Below, in pieces: positions 28,797-38,159 of a stretch of 57,573 bases of DNA. A program made the translations under genes and the position numbers. Within the stretch, counting starts at the first letter, position 1; every line of letters begins with the position of its first letter. Below the pieces are notes generated by a model that had not been told where the DNA came from, ran no database searches, and worked only from the letters and a program-made list of their open reading frames with translations. Source of the stretch: Actinomycetota bacterium (GTDB lineage Bacteria > Actinomycetota > Acidimicrobiia > IMCC26256 > PALSA-555); the NCBI GenBank assembly GCA_016870355.1, contig VGBR01000001.1, positions 1 to 57,573 of the forward strand. Direction: 5' to 3'.

Positions 28797-29768
28797 TCAG
28801 CCGGGGGTGGTCGGTCCGGTGTTCACGACCTCGAACGCCGAGCCGGGAACGGTCTTCAGCTGGTTGAGGTCGTCGTCGTCCCACCGCGAGTCGGCGGCGC
28901 CGGTGATGAACCAGTTCGATCCGTTGTCGGCGACGATCAGGCCGTACTTCTTGAGCGCTTCGAGGATCACTCGGGCCTGGCCGGTGAAGCCGGTGATGTC
29001 GTAGCTCGCTGAAAGGCGCAGTCGAAGCCCCATCGGCGGACGGTTCGGGTGGTTGGAGGACGACGCCTCGTGCGTCGCGGGATGGATGTAGCCATTGAAG
29101 GTCTGGCTGAACGTGACGCGCAGCGCGTGGTTGATCTCGCCCGCGGCAACCTCGTCGTAGCGCGCCAGGCCGGCGAAGATCGGCAGTCCTGCCGCATCGG
29201 CCGACGTCCAGGTCTCGGGCCGCAATGCGTTCGACTCGAGATCCCACACGGCGCCGTTGCTCGCGTCCCAGTGATCGGCGCGCGGCCACGAGTTGTACAT
29301 CTCGTACAGCATGCAGTCGTCACGGTCGATCGCGAGCACGTGTCGATCGCTGCCGCCTTCGATCGGCGCGCCCAACGGAATCGGGTACGGACCTGGATCG
29401 CTCTCGTCGGGCCAGTCAGTGAAGTTGATCGGCACGTCCGGCTCAGTACCCGGCACCGTGATGTAGGGGATGCCGTACGCGCCGTCGCCACCGAAGTCGG
29501 CGTGGAGGAAGTCGCCGCCGTCAGCGAGGATCTGGTTGATGAAGTTGGTGCTGTTCGGGTGCGGTGCCGCGGTCGAGATGTCGGAGTTCCAGGCGTTGTC
29601 GGAAGGGAACACCGGACACGTGCCGATTAATCCGTTCTGATCGCCGGTACCCGCGCCTGGAGGCGGAACCGATGGTGGCGGGTTCGACGGCGGTGGGGGT
29701 GGCACACATGCGGCAGCCAGCGCTGCGAGCGACACCGTCAACGCGAGCAACGAGCGACGCCGCCTCAT
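28797..29768 (-). CDS. Secreted lipoprotein of unknown function with proline-rich linker
   Basis: A 323-residue product starting MRRRRSLLALTVSLAALAAAC, a lipoprotein signal with Cys at residue 21, followed by a proline-rich linker (VPPPPPSNPPPSVPPPGAG). The globular part begins CPVFPSDNAWNSDISTA and contains HVLAIDRDDCMLYEMYNSWP and NHALRVTFSQTF, a pattern seen in a conserved secreted actinobacterial protein family without known function. The gene ends 20 bases before the oxidoreductase start on the same strand. Lgt, which attaches the lipid, is encoded divergently next door, although that is probably coincidence. Confidence 0.75.
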   Translation of the reverse strand: MRRRRSLLALTVSLAALAAACVPPPPPSNPPPSVPPPGAGTGDQNGLIGTCPVFPSDNAWNSDISTAAPHPNSTNFINQILADGGDFLHADFGGDGAYGIPYITVPGTEPDVPINFTDWPDESDPGPYPIPLGAPIEGGSDRHVLAIDRDDCMLYEMYNSWPRADHWDASNGAVWDLESNALRPETWTSADAAGLPIFAGLARYDEVAAGEINHALRVTFSQTFNGYIHPATHEASSSNHPNRPPMGLRLRLSASYDITGFTGQARVILEALKKYGLIVADNGSNWFITGAADSRWDDDDLNQLKTVPGSAFEVVNTGPTTPG

Positions 29769-29866
29769 CAGCCAAGTATCGGCCGCTGATCGCTCGAATC
29801 TGGAGCGCAGCGCCGTGACAATGCAGATCTTTACCAGCAGATTTACCCAGTCGGTAGCCTCAATCA

Positions 29867-30706
29867 GTGCCGTTGATCGCGTCGATTCCGAGCCCGTCCG
29901 ATGGCGTCATCGACATCGGGATCTCGCTCCACGTGTATGGCGTGCTGCTCGCGATCGGGGTGATCGTCGCGTCGATCATCGCGGAACGGCGTTGGAAGCG
30001 TTGGGGTCACGACCCGCGCGAGTTCCAGAGTGTTCTCGTTCTCATGGTCATCTGCGGGTTGATCGGCGCCCGCCTGTACCACGTGATCACGGACTACCAG
30101 CTGTTCGAAGGTGACTGGTTGCGCGTCTTCGAAGTCTGGGAAGGCGGGTTGTCGATCTGGGGCGTCGTCCTCGGCGGGATGATCGGCTTGATCGTGATGT
30201 GTCGTATCAAGGGTCATGACTCGCTCGGGTTGATGGACGCAATCGTTCCTGGCTTGGCCATCGCTCAGGCGATCGGCCGGTGGGGGAACTGGTTCAACCA
30301 GGAGCTGTTCGGCGAGCCCACCGACCTCCCGTGGGGACTCGAGATCGATCCCGAGAACCGCCCGGCAGGCTTCGACAAAAAGCCAACGTTCCACCCGACG
30401 TTCCTGTACGAGTCGCTCTACGTCCTCGTGCTCATCGCGATGCTCGTACGGATCGAGCGACGGGTGCAGCTCAAGCGTGGCCAGCTGAGTGCGCTCTACG
30501 TGATGGGGTACACGTTCGGTCGGTTCTTCCTCGAGCACCTGCGCATCGACGACGCCAACCTCATCCTCGGCTTCAGGGTCAACGCATGGGTGAGCGTGGT
30601 GGCCTTCCTCGCCGGGCTGGGCTGGTTCCTCTGGCTCGGTCGCAACTCAACCGTTGACGAATCGAAGTACGCCGCGATTTCGGGACCGCCCCGGATCGCC
30701 GCCTAA
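29867..30706 (+). CDS. lgt: Prolipoprotein diacylglyceryl transferase
   Basis: The GTG at 29867 gives 279 residues with about seven membrane helices. The Lgt signature GRWGNWFNQELFGEPT lies near residue 140, preceded by GARLYHVITDYQ, which contains the conserved Arg and His region, and followed by HPTFLYESLYVLVL. The enzyme transfers diacylglycerol from phosphatidylglycerol to the lipobox Cys of lipoproteins, at the cytoplasmic membrane. Several predicted lipoproteins are encoded in this window (1857, 21354, 28797). No signal peptidase II gene is nearby. Confidence 0.95.
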   Translation: MPLIASIPSPSDGVIDIGISLHVYGVLLAIGVIVASIIAERRWKRWGHDPREFQSVLVLMVICGLIGARLYHVITDYQLFEGDWLRVFEVWEGGLSIWGVVLGGMIGLIVMCRIKGHDSLGLMDAIVPGLAIAQAIGRWGNWFNQELFGEPTDLPWGLEIDPENRPAGFDKKPTFHPTFLYESLYVLVLIAMLVRIERRVQLKRGQLSALYVMGYTFGRFFLEHLRIDDANLILGFRVNAWVSVVAFLAGLGWFLWLGRNSTVDESKYAAISGPPRIAA

Positions 30707-30723
30707 CGTTCGTCTGCTGGCGC

Positions 30724-30769
30724 GCAGGCGGCGGCTTTGCCGACCGCCGGAGCACTAGGTGCCGCCTGC
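30724..30769 (+). repeat. REP-like hairpin containing the 20-base repeat
   Basis: GCAGGCGGC (30724-30732) pairs with GCCGCCTGC (30761-30769); between them lies a GGC-TTT-GCC hairpin. Bases 30727-30746 are the exact reverse complement of 15460-15479. It lies in the gap between lgt and the ABC ATPase and may also act as a terminator for lgt. Confidence 0.5.
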
Positions 30770-30824
30770 GGCGCCGACAATGGAGTCGGGGTCGAGCAAC
30801 CGCTCGACATGAGGAGAACAGCTC

Positions 30825-31580
30825 GTGACGGCTGCACCCGAGCAAGCGACGAACACTGGCACCGCGGCGCGCGCGGTCGATGCATCAAAGATCTATGGCA
30901 GCGGCGAAGCCGCGGTGCGCGCGCTCGACCACATTGACGTCGAGTTCGAGCGGCTCCGCTACACCGCGATCATGGGACCGTCGGGCTCGGGGAAGTCGAC
31001 GTTGCTGCATTGCCTCGCGGGTCTCGACCGCGTCACCACCGGTCAGATCTTCCTCGGTGACGTCGAGATCAGCGCGAGCTCGGAGAAGAAGCTCACGCTC
31101 ATCCGTCGTGATCGCATCGGCTTCGTGTTCCAGGCCTACAACCTCATCCCCACGCTGACCGCCGAAGAGAACCTCACCCTCCCGCTCGCGCTCGCCGGCC
31201 ACAAAGCAGATCCCGAGCGCTTCGATCGTGTCATCGACACGTTGGGCTTGCGTGACCGGCTGTCGCACAAGCCGAGTGAGCTGTCCGGCGGTCAGCAGCA
31301 GCGCGTCGCGGTGGGACGTGCGCTGATGAGCCAACCCGAGATCGTCTTCGCCGATGAACCCACCGGCAACCTCGACTCTCGGGCCAGCGCTGAGATCCTC
31401 GGATACATGCGCACCGCGGTCGACGAGCTCGGTCAGACGATCGTGATGGTCACGCACGATCCGAAGTCCGCCGCGTACGCCGACCGCGTGGTGTTCCTTG
31501 CCGACGGAAAGATCATCGACGAGCTGGTCGGCGGCGATGCCGACGGGATCATCGAAAAGATGAAGGGCCTCGGGGCCTAA
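30825..31580 (+). CDS. ABC transporter ATP-binding protein, MacB/LolD type
   Basis: A GTG start preceded by GAGGAGA at good spacing; 251 residues. Walker A is GPSGSGKST, the Q-loop FQAYNLIPTLTAEEN, the signature [16 protein letters not shown], Walker B IVFADEPTGNLDS and the switch His VTHDP. DEPTGNLDS and the close pairing with an FtsX-like permease 15 bases downstream define the MacB/LolD exporter group. It probably drives mechanotransmission to extrude a lipid, peptide or drug-like substrate. Confidence 0.92.
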   Translation: MTAAPEQATNTGTAARAVDASKIYGSGEAAVRALDHIDVEFERLRYTAIMGPSGSGKSTLLHCLAGLDRVTTGQIFLGDVEISASSEKKLTLIRRDRIGFVFQAYNLIPTLTAEENLTLPLALAGHKADPERFDRVIDTLGLRDRLSHKPSELSGGQQQRVAVGRALMSQPEIVFADEPTGNLDSRASAEILGYMRTAVDELGQTIVMVTHDPKSAAYADRVVFLADGKIIDELVGGDADGIIEKMKGLGA

Positions 31581-31595
31581 CCCGAGCCACCTCGC

Positions 31596-34256
31596 ATGCT
31601 GCGCGTCACGTTCAAGAACCTCCTCGCGAGGAAGTTCCGACTCGTCCTCACGTCGCTCGCCGTCGTCCTCGGCGTCGCGTTCATGGCGGGCACGTTCGTG
31701 CTCACCGACACGCTCGGCAACGTGTTCGACGGCCTGTTCTCTGACGTCTACCGCGGGGTCGACGTGGGCGTACGCGGGGCGGAGCCGTTCGACGGCGAGA
31801 CCGCTGGCGGCCCCGGCACGATGATCTCGCGCGAGCCGATCGACGCGAGCGTGTTGGACGATGTCGAGGAGATCGATGGCGTTCGCTTCGCGTCGGGCTT
31901 CGTCGGCGGCGATGCGTTCAACCCAGCCAAGGTCTCGCCGCTCGGCAAGAGCGGGAAGGTCAAGGAAGAGATCATCCACGGCCAGGCGCCGCAGCTGGGG
32001 GTCACCTGGGGGCCGCGCCGCCAGCTCAACCATGCCTTCGGTGGCGACGGTCGCCCCGAGGTCGGTCGGCCACCGGACGGGCGACGAGAGGTCGCGCTTG
32101 ACGAGGTGACCGCAGAGGACGCGGGCATCACCTTCGACGAAGTTCGGCGCTGCGTCGATGACGGGGAGTGTGGCGGCGCACGGGTGCAGATCAGCTTCAA
32201 CGAGTTCGATCCGACGATCTTTCGTGTCGTGGGGATCTTCCAGTTCGGCACCACGGGCAGCGTCGGGCTGGCGACGCTCGCTGCGTTCGACACCGAGACC
32301 GCCCAAACGGTGATGAACCGCGAGGGACAGTTCGACGAGATCCGGATCGAAGGGGAAGAGGGCGTCTCACAACGCGAGCTGCGCTCTCGAGTTCGGGACG
32401 CGCTGGAGGATGCGGGAATTGAGAACGTCGAGGCGCTGACCGGCGTGCAGCTGGCCGACGATCAGTCCGACGAGATCAAGCAGAACCTTCAGTTCTTCAA
32501 CATCTTCCTGTTGGTGTTCGCGATGATCGCCCTCTTCGTTGGTGCGTTCATCATCTACAACACGTTCTCGATCATCGTGGCCCAACGTACCCACGAGCTC
32601 GGATTGCTGCGCGGTCTCGGCGCGTCCGGCCGGCAGGTGATGGGTTCGGTGGCGATCGAAGCAGTCGTGGTCGGGCTCATCTCATCCGTGCTCGGGCTCG
32701 TGCTGGGCGTCGGGGTCGCGATTGGCCTCCAAGAGATGATGAAAGCGTTCGACGTCCGCCTTCCGTCGGGCAACACGGTGATCCTCGCCCGAACCGTGAT
32801 CGTGTCGGTCATCGTGGGCACGTTGGTGACGGTGGTGTCGGCGATCTCGCCCGCGCGGCGCGCCGCGGCAACTCCTCCGGTCGTCGCGATGCAGATGGAC
32901 GCGGCTGGCGTGAGCTCGGGTGCCCGCCGGTATCGGGTTGGCGCGATGCTCACCGGGATCGGCGTCATCGCCCTCGCGCTGGGTCTCTTCGCCGATGTTG
33001 AGAGCTTCCCGGGCGGTGCGGCTTCGCTCGTAGGCCTTTCGTGCGCGGTGGTGTTCATCGGTGTCGCGATGCTCAGCCCGCTGGTCGCGCGCCCCGTGTC
33101 CAACCTTGTCGGTTGGCTGCCCGCGCGCGTGCGAGGCGTATCCGGTCGCCTGGCGCGCGAGAACGCGACCAGGAACCCTCGCCGCACTGCGACCACTGCC
33201 GCCGCGTTGATGATCGGCATCGCGCTGCTCACACTGGTTGCGATCATCGGCGCGTCGATCAGGTCGACGTTCAAAGACATCTTCGCGAACGACGTGCAGT
33301 CGGAGGTCGTGCTCAGCAGCAAGAACTTCATCCCCTGGAGTCCACGCGCTGCGGACGCCGTTCGCGAAGCGATCCCCGGCGCGGCGGTCACGGAGTTCCG
33401 GTTCGGCAACGCGCAGATCGCGGGCGAGACCGAGGCACTCCTCGGCATCAGTCCGAACCTCGGGCAGAACCTCGACATCACTCCTCGCGGGGATGCGCTG
33501 ACGAGGTTCCGCCAGGAGGGCGGGTTCCTCTTCTTCGAGGACGCCTATGCCGAGCTCCCGGCCGCGCAGCGGAAGGCCGGTGTCGTGACGGTCGAGTTCG
33601 CTGCGACCGGGGAGCAGGAGATCCCGATCGCAGGGATGTTCGAGAACAAGGACGCCATCGGGAACGAGCTCGTCCTCGCACTGCCCGATTTCGAAGCCAA
33701 CTTCACCAATCAGGCGAACGTCTTCGCGTTCGTGAAGCTCCCCGAGGACACACCAGTGCGCCAGGCGTTGCGTGCGGCGAACCAAGCTCTCGAGCCGTTC
33801 CCGAGCGTCGAGTCCGAGGATCAGAGCGACTTCATCGAAGCGCAGCAGGATCAGATCGGTCAGTTCCTGAACCTGATCAATGTGCTGCTCTTCTTCGCCG
33901 TGCTCATCGCCATCCTGGGCGTGGCCAACACGCTGGCGCTCTCCATCTTCGAGCGCACGCGCGAGATCGGGTTGCTGCGGGCTGTCGGCATGGAGCGCAA
34001 GCAGGTGCGGCGGATGATCCGCTACGAGTCGATCATCATCTCGGTGTTCGGTTCGTTGCTGGGGATCGTGCTCGGGCTCGTGTTCGGTCGCGCCCTCGTT
34101 GCCGCGCTTGAAAGTGAGGGGATCACGTTCGCGCTGTCGATCAGCGCGCTTGTCATCCTGATCGTGTTGGCGATCGCCGCGGGCTGGCTTGCCGGCTGGG
34201 GTCCGGCGCGCCGCGCCGCGCGCCTCGATGTGCTCAAGGCCGTTCAGTCGCAGTGA
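31596..34256 (+). CDS. FtsX-like ABC permease, double-domain type
   Basis: An 886-residue membrane protein. An N-terminal TM helix (FRLVLTSLAVVLGVAFMAG) is followed by an extracytoplasmic MacB-like domain, then three helices with IALFVGAFIIYNTFSIIVAQ and RTHELGLLRGLGASGRQVMG. A middle helix pair and a second extracytoplasmic domain follow, and the C-terminus repeats the FtsX unit (ANTLALSIFERTREIGLLRA). This ten-helix, two-domain layout is usual for actinobacterial permeases paired with a single ATPase. The ATPase gene ends 15 bases upstream. Substrate unknown. Confidence 0.9.
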   Translation: MLRVTFKNLLARKFRLVLTSLAVVLGVAFMAGTFVLTDTLGNVFDGLFSDVYRGVDVGVRGAEPFDGETAGGPGTMISREPIDASVLDDVEEIDGVRFASGFVGGDAFNPAKVSPLGKSGKVKEEIIHGQAPQLGVTWGPRRQLNHAFGGDGRPEVGRPPDGRREVALDEVTAEDAGITFDEVRRCVDDGECGGARVQISFNEFDPTIFRVVGIFQFGTTGSVGLATLAAFDTETAQTVMNREGQFDEIRIEGEEGVSQRELRSRVRDALEDAGIENVEALTGVQLADDQSDEIKQNLQFFNIFLLVFAMIALFVGAFIIYNTFSIIVAQRTHELGLLRGLGASGRQVMGSVAIEAVVVGLISSVLGLVLGVGVAIGLQEMMKAFDVRLPSGNTVILARTVIVSVIVGTLVTVVSAISPARRAAATPPVVAMQMDAAGVSSGARRYRVGAMLTGIGVIALALGLFADVESFPGGAASLVGLSCAVVFIGVAMLSPLVARPVSNLVGWLPARVRGVSGRLARENATRNPRRTATTAAALMIGIALLTLVAIIGASIRSTFKDIFANDVQSEVVLSSKNFIPWSPRAADAVREAIPGAAVTEFRFGNAQIAGETEALLGISPNLGQNLDITPRGDALTRFRQEGGFLFFEDAYAELPAAQRKAGVVTVEFAATGEQEIPIAGMFENKDAIGNELVLALPDFEANFTNQANVFAFVKLPEDTPVRQALRAANQALEPFPSVESEDQSDFIEAQQDQIGQFLNLINVLLFFAVLIAILGVANTLALSIFERTREIGLLRAVGMERKQVRRMIRYESIIISVFGSLLGIVLGLVFGRALVAALESEGITFALSISALVILIVLAIAAGWLAGWGPARRAARLDVLKAVQSQ

Positions 34257-34272
34257 GCCGTAGCATCACGGC

Positions 34273-35433
34273 GTGACCACGGTGGACGAGACGCGCGCTG
34301 CCCTTGCGGCGTTGCTGCGACCACGAGACGCACGCGAACCCGTCACCGTCCTTGGCGCGGGGCGCGACGATCTCGACGCGGGTCGCGCGTACCTCGTGGC
34401 CTTGGCTGACGGCGGGTGGGCGGTTCCTACGTGGCCGCTCGAGTACGGCGGCCGCGATGCGAATCCCGAGGAGGCCGCAGTCGTCGCGCGCGAGCTCGCG
34501 CGCTTCGAGCAACCCGACCTGTATCCCTTCCTCGTGGGGATCGGCGTGGTCGGTCCCACGCTGCTCACATGCGCGAGCAAGGAGCAACAGAGTCGGTGGT
34601 TGCCCGCGATCCGATCGGGCGCGGAGATCTGGTGTCAGCTGTTCTCCGAGCCCGGCGCGGGCTCCGATCTCGCGGGCCTCGCAACCCGCGCCGAACGTGA
34701 CGGCGACATCTGGCGTGTCACCGGCCAGAAGGTGTGGAGCAGTCGTGCCCACTACGCGAAATGGGGTTTCTTGCTCGCCCGCACGGATCCGACGGTGCCG
34801 AAGCACTCAGGCATCACTGCATTCGCGATCGACATGCAGGCGCCGGGCGTCGACATCCGCCCATTGCGCCAGATGAACGGCGACGCGCACTTCAGCGAGG
34901 TGTTCCTCGAGGACGCGGCGGTGAGCGACTCAGACCGGATCGGTGACGTTGGCGCCGGATGGAACGTCACACGCACCGCGCTTGCGAACGAGCGAGGTGC
35001 GGTGGGAGCCGCCGGCACCGGCATGGGATCGCCCGCGGAGCGACTGCTCGAGCTGTGTCGGGATCGAGCGGTTGACCCCGTCGCGCGGGATCGCGTGACA
35101 TCCGTGCACGTGATGTCCGAGGTGAATCGGCTCACCACTCGACGCGCCCGCGATGCGGCGAAGGCCGGCACGCCCGGACCCGAGGGATCAGGGGCCAAGC
35201 TTCGCGGTGGCGAGCTCTTCAAGGAGACCGCACGCACTGCGCTCGGACTGCTCGGCGCCGCGGGCTCGCTCGATGAGGGTGAGTGGTCGACGTTGTTCCT
35301 CACCGCACCGTCGATCTCGATCCGCGGTGGCACCGACGAGATCCAGCGCAACATCGTCGGCGAGCGTGTGCTCGGATTGCCCGTGGAGCCCCGTACTGAC
35401 GCCGACCGTCCATGGAACGAGCTTCCGCACTGA
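34273..35433 (+). CDS. Acyl-CoA dehydrogenase
   Basis: A GTG start gives 386 residues. The central domain shows CQLFSEPGAGSDLAGLATRA, which contacts FAD and the acyl-CoA, then VTGQKVWSSRAHYAKWGFLL. The C-terminal domain ends with GGTDEIQRNIVGERVLGLP, the FAD/adenine contact typical of the family. The family form (FadE-like, with a short N-terminal domain) is common in actinobacterial fatty acid and sterol side-chain breakdown. It is followed 28 bases later by an enoyl-CoA hydratase gene, suggesting consecutive beta-oxidation steps. The acyl chain is not specified. Confidence 0.92.
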   Translation: MTTVDETRAALAALLRPRDAREPVTVLGAGRDDLDAGRAYLVALADGGWAVPTWPLEYGGRDANPEEAAVVARELARFEQPDLYPFLVGIGVVGPTLLTCASKEQQSRWLPAIRSGAEIWCQLFSEPGAGSDLAGLATRAERDGDIWRVTGQKVWSSRAHYAKWGFLLARTDPTVPKHSGITAFAIDMQAPGVDIRPLRQMNGDAHFSEVFLEDAAVSDSDRIGDVGAGWNVTRTALANERGAVGAAGTGMGSPAERLLELCRDRAVDPVARDRVTSVHVMSEVNRLTTRRARDAAKAGTPGPEGSGAKLRGGELFKETARTALGLLGAAGSLDEGEWSTLFLTAPSISIRGGTDEIQRNIVGERVLGLPVEPRTDADRPWNELPH

Positions 35434-35461
35434 CCGAGGGGTACTGAACACAGGAGATGGC

Positions 35462-36250
35462 GTGACCGAAGGACCCGTCCTGCTGGACATCGACGCGAGT
35501 GGCCTCGCCCGGTTGACGCTCAACCGCCCCGACGCGGCCAACTCGATCAACCTCGACCTCGCCCGGGCGCTGGCCGAAAAGGCGCGTGATCTCGAGGAGT
35601 CGGACACCGTGCGGGCCGTGCTCTTCACCGGGCGCGGCAATCGCTTCTGCGGCGGTGGTGACGTGAAGGCGTTCGCGTCCGAAGGCGAGCTGTCCGAGGG
35701 GCTTTCGGAGATCGTCGCCCGTCTGCACGAAGCCATCGAATCGTTCGCACGCCTCGACGCACCGATCGTTGCTGCCGTGCAGGGGAGTGCGGCTGGCGCC
35801 GGACTCTCGCTGGTCGCGCTCTCGGATCTGGTGGTCGCGGCGGAATCGACCAAGTTCGTGATGGCATATACCGCGATCGGGCTGACGCCCGACGGCGGCT
35901 CCACCTGGTTCCTCCCGCGCGTGATCGGTCTGCGTCGCGCCGTCGAGCTGTCGCTCACGAACCGCGCGCTGAGCGCGCAGGAAGCCTGCGAGTGGGGATT
36001 GGTGACCAAGGTGGTTGCTGACGCCGCCGTCACACAAGAGGCCGAGACGTTGGCGATGCAGCTGGCCACCGGCCCAACCAAGTCCTACGGAGTGTCGAAG
36101 CGCCTGCTCCGCGATGCAATCGGTGCTTCACTCCATGACCAGCTCGAACGAGAAGAAGCCGAGCTCTTGAGCGCCGGTCGACGCCACGACGCTCTGGAAG
36201 GGGTCGCGGCCTTTGCCGAGAAACGTGAAGCCAAGTTCACGAACAAGTAG
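35462..36250 (+). CDS. Enoyl-CoA hydratase/isomerase
   Basis: The GTG at 35462 after AGGAGATGGC gives 262 residues. The crotonase oxyanion-hole motifs are AVLFTGRGNRFCGGGDVKAF and AAVQGSAAGAGLSLVALSDL. The first catalytic Glu of classical hydratases is replaced in the segment AESTKFVMAYTAIGLTPDGG, with Asp or Gly near that site, as in PaaG-like isomerases, so hydration versus isomerisation is open. It follows the acyl-CoA dehydrogenase in a presumed operon. Confidence 0.88.
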   Translation: MTEGPVLLDIDASGLARLTLNRPDAANSINLDLARALAEKARDLEESDTVRAVLFTGRGNRFCGGGDVKAFASEGELSEGLSEIVARLHEAIESFARLDAPIVAAVQGSAAGAGLSLVALSDLVVAAESTKFVMAYTAIGLTPDGGSTWFLPRVIGLRRAVELSLTNRALSAQEACEWGLVTKVVADAAVTQEAETLAMQLATGPTKSYGVSKRLLRDAIGASLHDQLEREEAELLSAGRRHDALEGVAAFAEKREAKFTNK

Positions 36251-36274
36251 GTCTTGCAAACTCTGCCCCGGCGC

Positions 36275-36300
36275 CGGGCGAAGCCCGTTGCGCCCGGGCA
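36275..36300. terminator. Hairpin between convergent hydratase and acyl-CoA ligase genes
   Basis: CGGGC-gaa-GCCCG (36275-36287) is a perfect short hairpin; GCCCG can pair alternatively with CGGGC at 36295-36299. Lying between two convergent gene ends (36250 and 36314), it is a likely bidirectional terminator. Confidence 0.45.
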
Positions 36301-36313
36301 AAGAGGTGCGTGA

Positions 36314-37870
36314 TCACGACACTTGTTTGTCGCGACCTTTCCAGTAGGGCTCGCGCAGCTCGCGCTTGAGGATCTTCCCTGACGGGTTGCGCGGGAGCAT
36401 GTCGATCCAGTCGACCGAGGTCGGGCACTTGTAGTGCGCGAGCCGGTCGCGGCAGAACGAGATGATGTCGGTCTCGTTCGCTTCGGCGTCGGGCGCGCGC
36501 ACCACGATCGCCTTCACTGACTCGCCCCACTTCTCGTCGGGAACGCCGATCACGGCAGCGTCCGCCACGGCCGGGTGTGACATCAGGACGCTCTCGACCT
36601 CGGCGGGATAGATGTTCTCGCCGCCCGAGATGACCATGTCCTTCACGCGGTCGGCGATGTACACGTAGCCGTCTTCGTCGAGGTAACCGGCATCTCCGGA
36701 CTTGAACCAGTTGTCGTTGGTGAGCGCGGCTGCGGTCGCCTCGGGCATGTTCCAGTAGCCGACCATGTTCGCCGGCGACTTGATCCACACCTCGCCGATC
36801 TCGCCCGTCGGTACGTCGTTGCCGTCGTCGTCGACGACACGGATCTCCACGCCGGGAAGCGCGATGCCAGCGGCTCGCAAGCGGTGACGGTTGGGTCCGT
36901 TCGGATCGTGATCGGCCGGAGGAAGGATCACGGCCGCGCCGCTCGTCTCGGTGAGCCCGTAGGCCTGCGCGAAGTCGCAGCCGAAGCACTCGAGCGAGCG
37001 CACCAACACGTCTTCGGAGATCGGTGACGCGCCGTAGAGGATCAAGCGCAGGGTCGAGAAGTCGGTGTCCGCGCACCCAGGCGTTGCCAACAGGAACTGG
37101 AGCACTGCGGGAACGAAGACGGTTTCGGTCACGCCGTAGCGCGGGATCGCGTCGAGGATGGCCTCGAAGTCGACGTCGCGCAGCATCACATTGCGCGCGC
37201 CGTTGTACAGACCGAAGAGCGCCCATCCTGCGCCCGCAACGTGGAACAACGGCATCGCGACAAGGCTCACGCTCTCCGAGCTGAGGCCGAGCGTTTCGTT
37301 CGCGACGTCGACGAGCGCATTCTCACCGCGCCCCGACAACATCGCTCCCTTGGGGAGACCCGTCGTGCCCGACGTGTAGAACTGCAACGCGACGTCGTCG
37401 GTCGCCACTTCGATGCCCGGATCGTCAGCCGGTCGGGCATCCCTCCATGCCGCGTAGTCTTCGTGTGTCGGGTGCGCGCCAAGCACGAGGATGCGCGTCA
37501 CGCTGGTGAGGTCACCCTCGATCTTGTCGAGCATCGGCACGAACTCCTGGCCGACGACCAGGACGCGCGCCCCCGCGTCGTTGACGATGTGGACGATCTC
37601 CGGGGGCGCCAGTCGCCAGTTGATGGGACACAGCACCGCGCCGACCTTCGCAGCGCCGAACATGATCTCGAACACCTCGAGCGTGTTCTTGTCGAGCACC
37701 GCGACCCGGTCGCCCGCACCGACCCCATCGGCGATGAGGGCATTGGCGACTTTGCTCGCGGCCGCGTCGAGCTCGCCGTAGGTGAGGTCTCGCCCTTCGA
37801 ACGAGAACGCGATGCGGTCACCGATGGCGTTCGCCTGGTCGCGGATCAGCTGTCCCAACGTGTCAGCCAT
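36314..37870 (-). CDS. Fatty-acid/acyl-CoA ligase (FadD-like)
   Basis: A 518-residue member of the adenylate-forming family. The P-loop is FYTSGTTGLPKGAMLS, the adenine motif is AYGLTETSGAAVI, the hinge is WFKSGDAGYLDEDGYVYIAD and the catalytic C-terminal Lys is in NPSGKILKRELRE. It activates a carboxylic acid to acyl-AMP and then acyl-CoA. It converges with the acyl-CoA dehydrogenase/hydratase pair. The substrate chain is unknown. Confidence 0.9.
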   Translation of the reverse strand: MADTLGQLIRDQANAIGDRIAFSFEGRDLTYGELDAAASKVANALIADGVGAGDRVAVLDKNTLEVFEIMFGAAKVGAVLCPINWRLAPPEIVHIVNDAGARVLVVGQEFVPMLDKIEGDLTSVTRILVLGAHPTHEDYAAWRDARPADDPGIEVATDDVALQFYTSGTTGLPKGAMLSGRGENALVDVANETLGLSSESVSLVAMPLFHVAGAGWALFGLYNGARNVMLRDVDFEAILDAIPRYGVTETVFVPAVLQFLLATPGCADTDFSTLRLILYGASPISEDVLVRSLECFGCDFAQAYGLTETSGAAVILPPADHDPNGPNRHRLRAAGIALPGVEIRVVDDDGNDVPTGEIGEVWIKSPANMVGYWNMPEATAAALTNDNWFKSGDAGYLDEDGYVYIADRVKDMVISGGENIYPAEVESVLMSHPAVADAAVIGVPDEKWGESVKAIVVRAPDAEANETDIISFCRDRLAHYKCPTSVDWIDMLPRNPSGKILKRELREPYWKGRDKQVS

Positions 37871-37937
37871 GGGTGGCAGTTCCCCTCGTGTGCCTCAGCC
37901 GGTGCAGTCTGACAACTCTTCGGACATCAGGACACCG

Positions 37938-38159
37938 GTGGGACTCCAGGCGATCTGTCGCCGAACGGTCGCGTGCTTCGACGACTACGACCTGTTCGTG
38001 TCGCCCACGATGTCGCTCCCGCTCGCGATGGACGACGCCGGCCTGCCCGTCGGCGTCCAGGTCATCGGCCGTCCGGCGGCCGAAGCCACGCTCGTGCGCG
38101 TCAGCGTGAAGCTCGAAGCCGCGATCCCCTGGATCGACCGGCGCCCGCCCGTCTCCTAG
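37938..38159 (+). pseudogene. C-terminal remnant of an amidase gene with an internal deletion
   Basis: The frame from 37938 encodes CFDDYDLFVSPTM and then at once SLPLAMDDAGLPVGVQVIGR, ending PWIDRRPPVS. Both pieces are amidase-signature C-terminal motifs, but in intact enzymes (for example the one at 11342-12781) 40 or more residues separate the 'TPT' strand from 'slPlhw..dGmPvGvQ'. The N-terminal two thirds with the Lys-Ser-Ser triad is missing. It is therefore a twice-damaged remnant. Its stop overlaps the convergent gene's stop. Confidence 0.7.
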
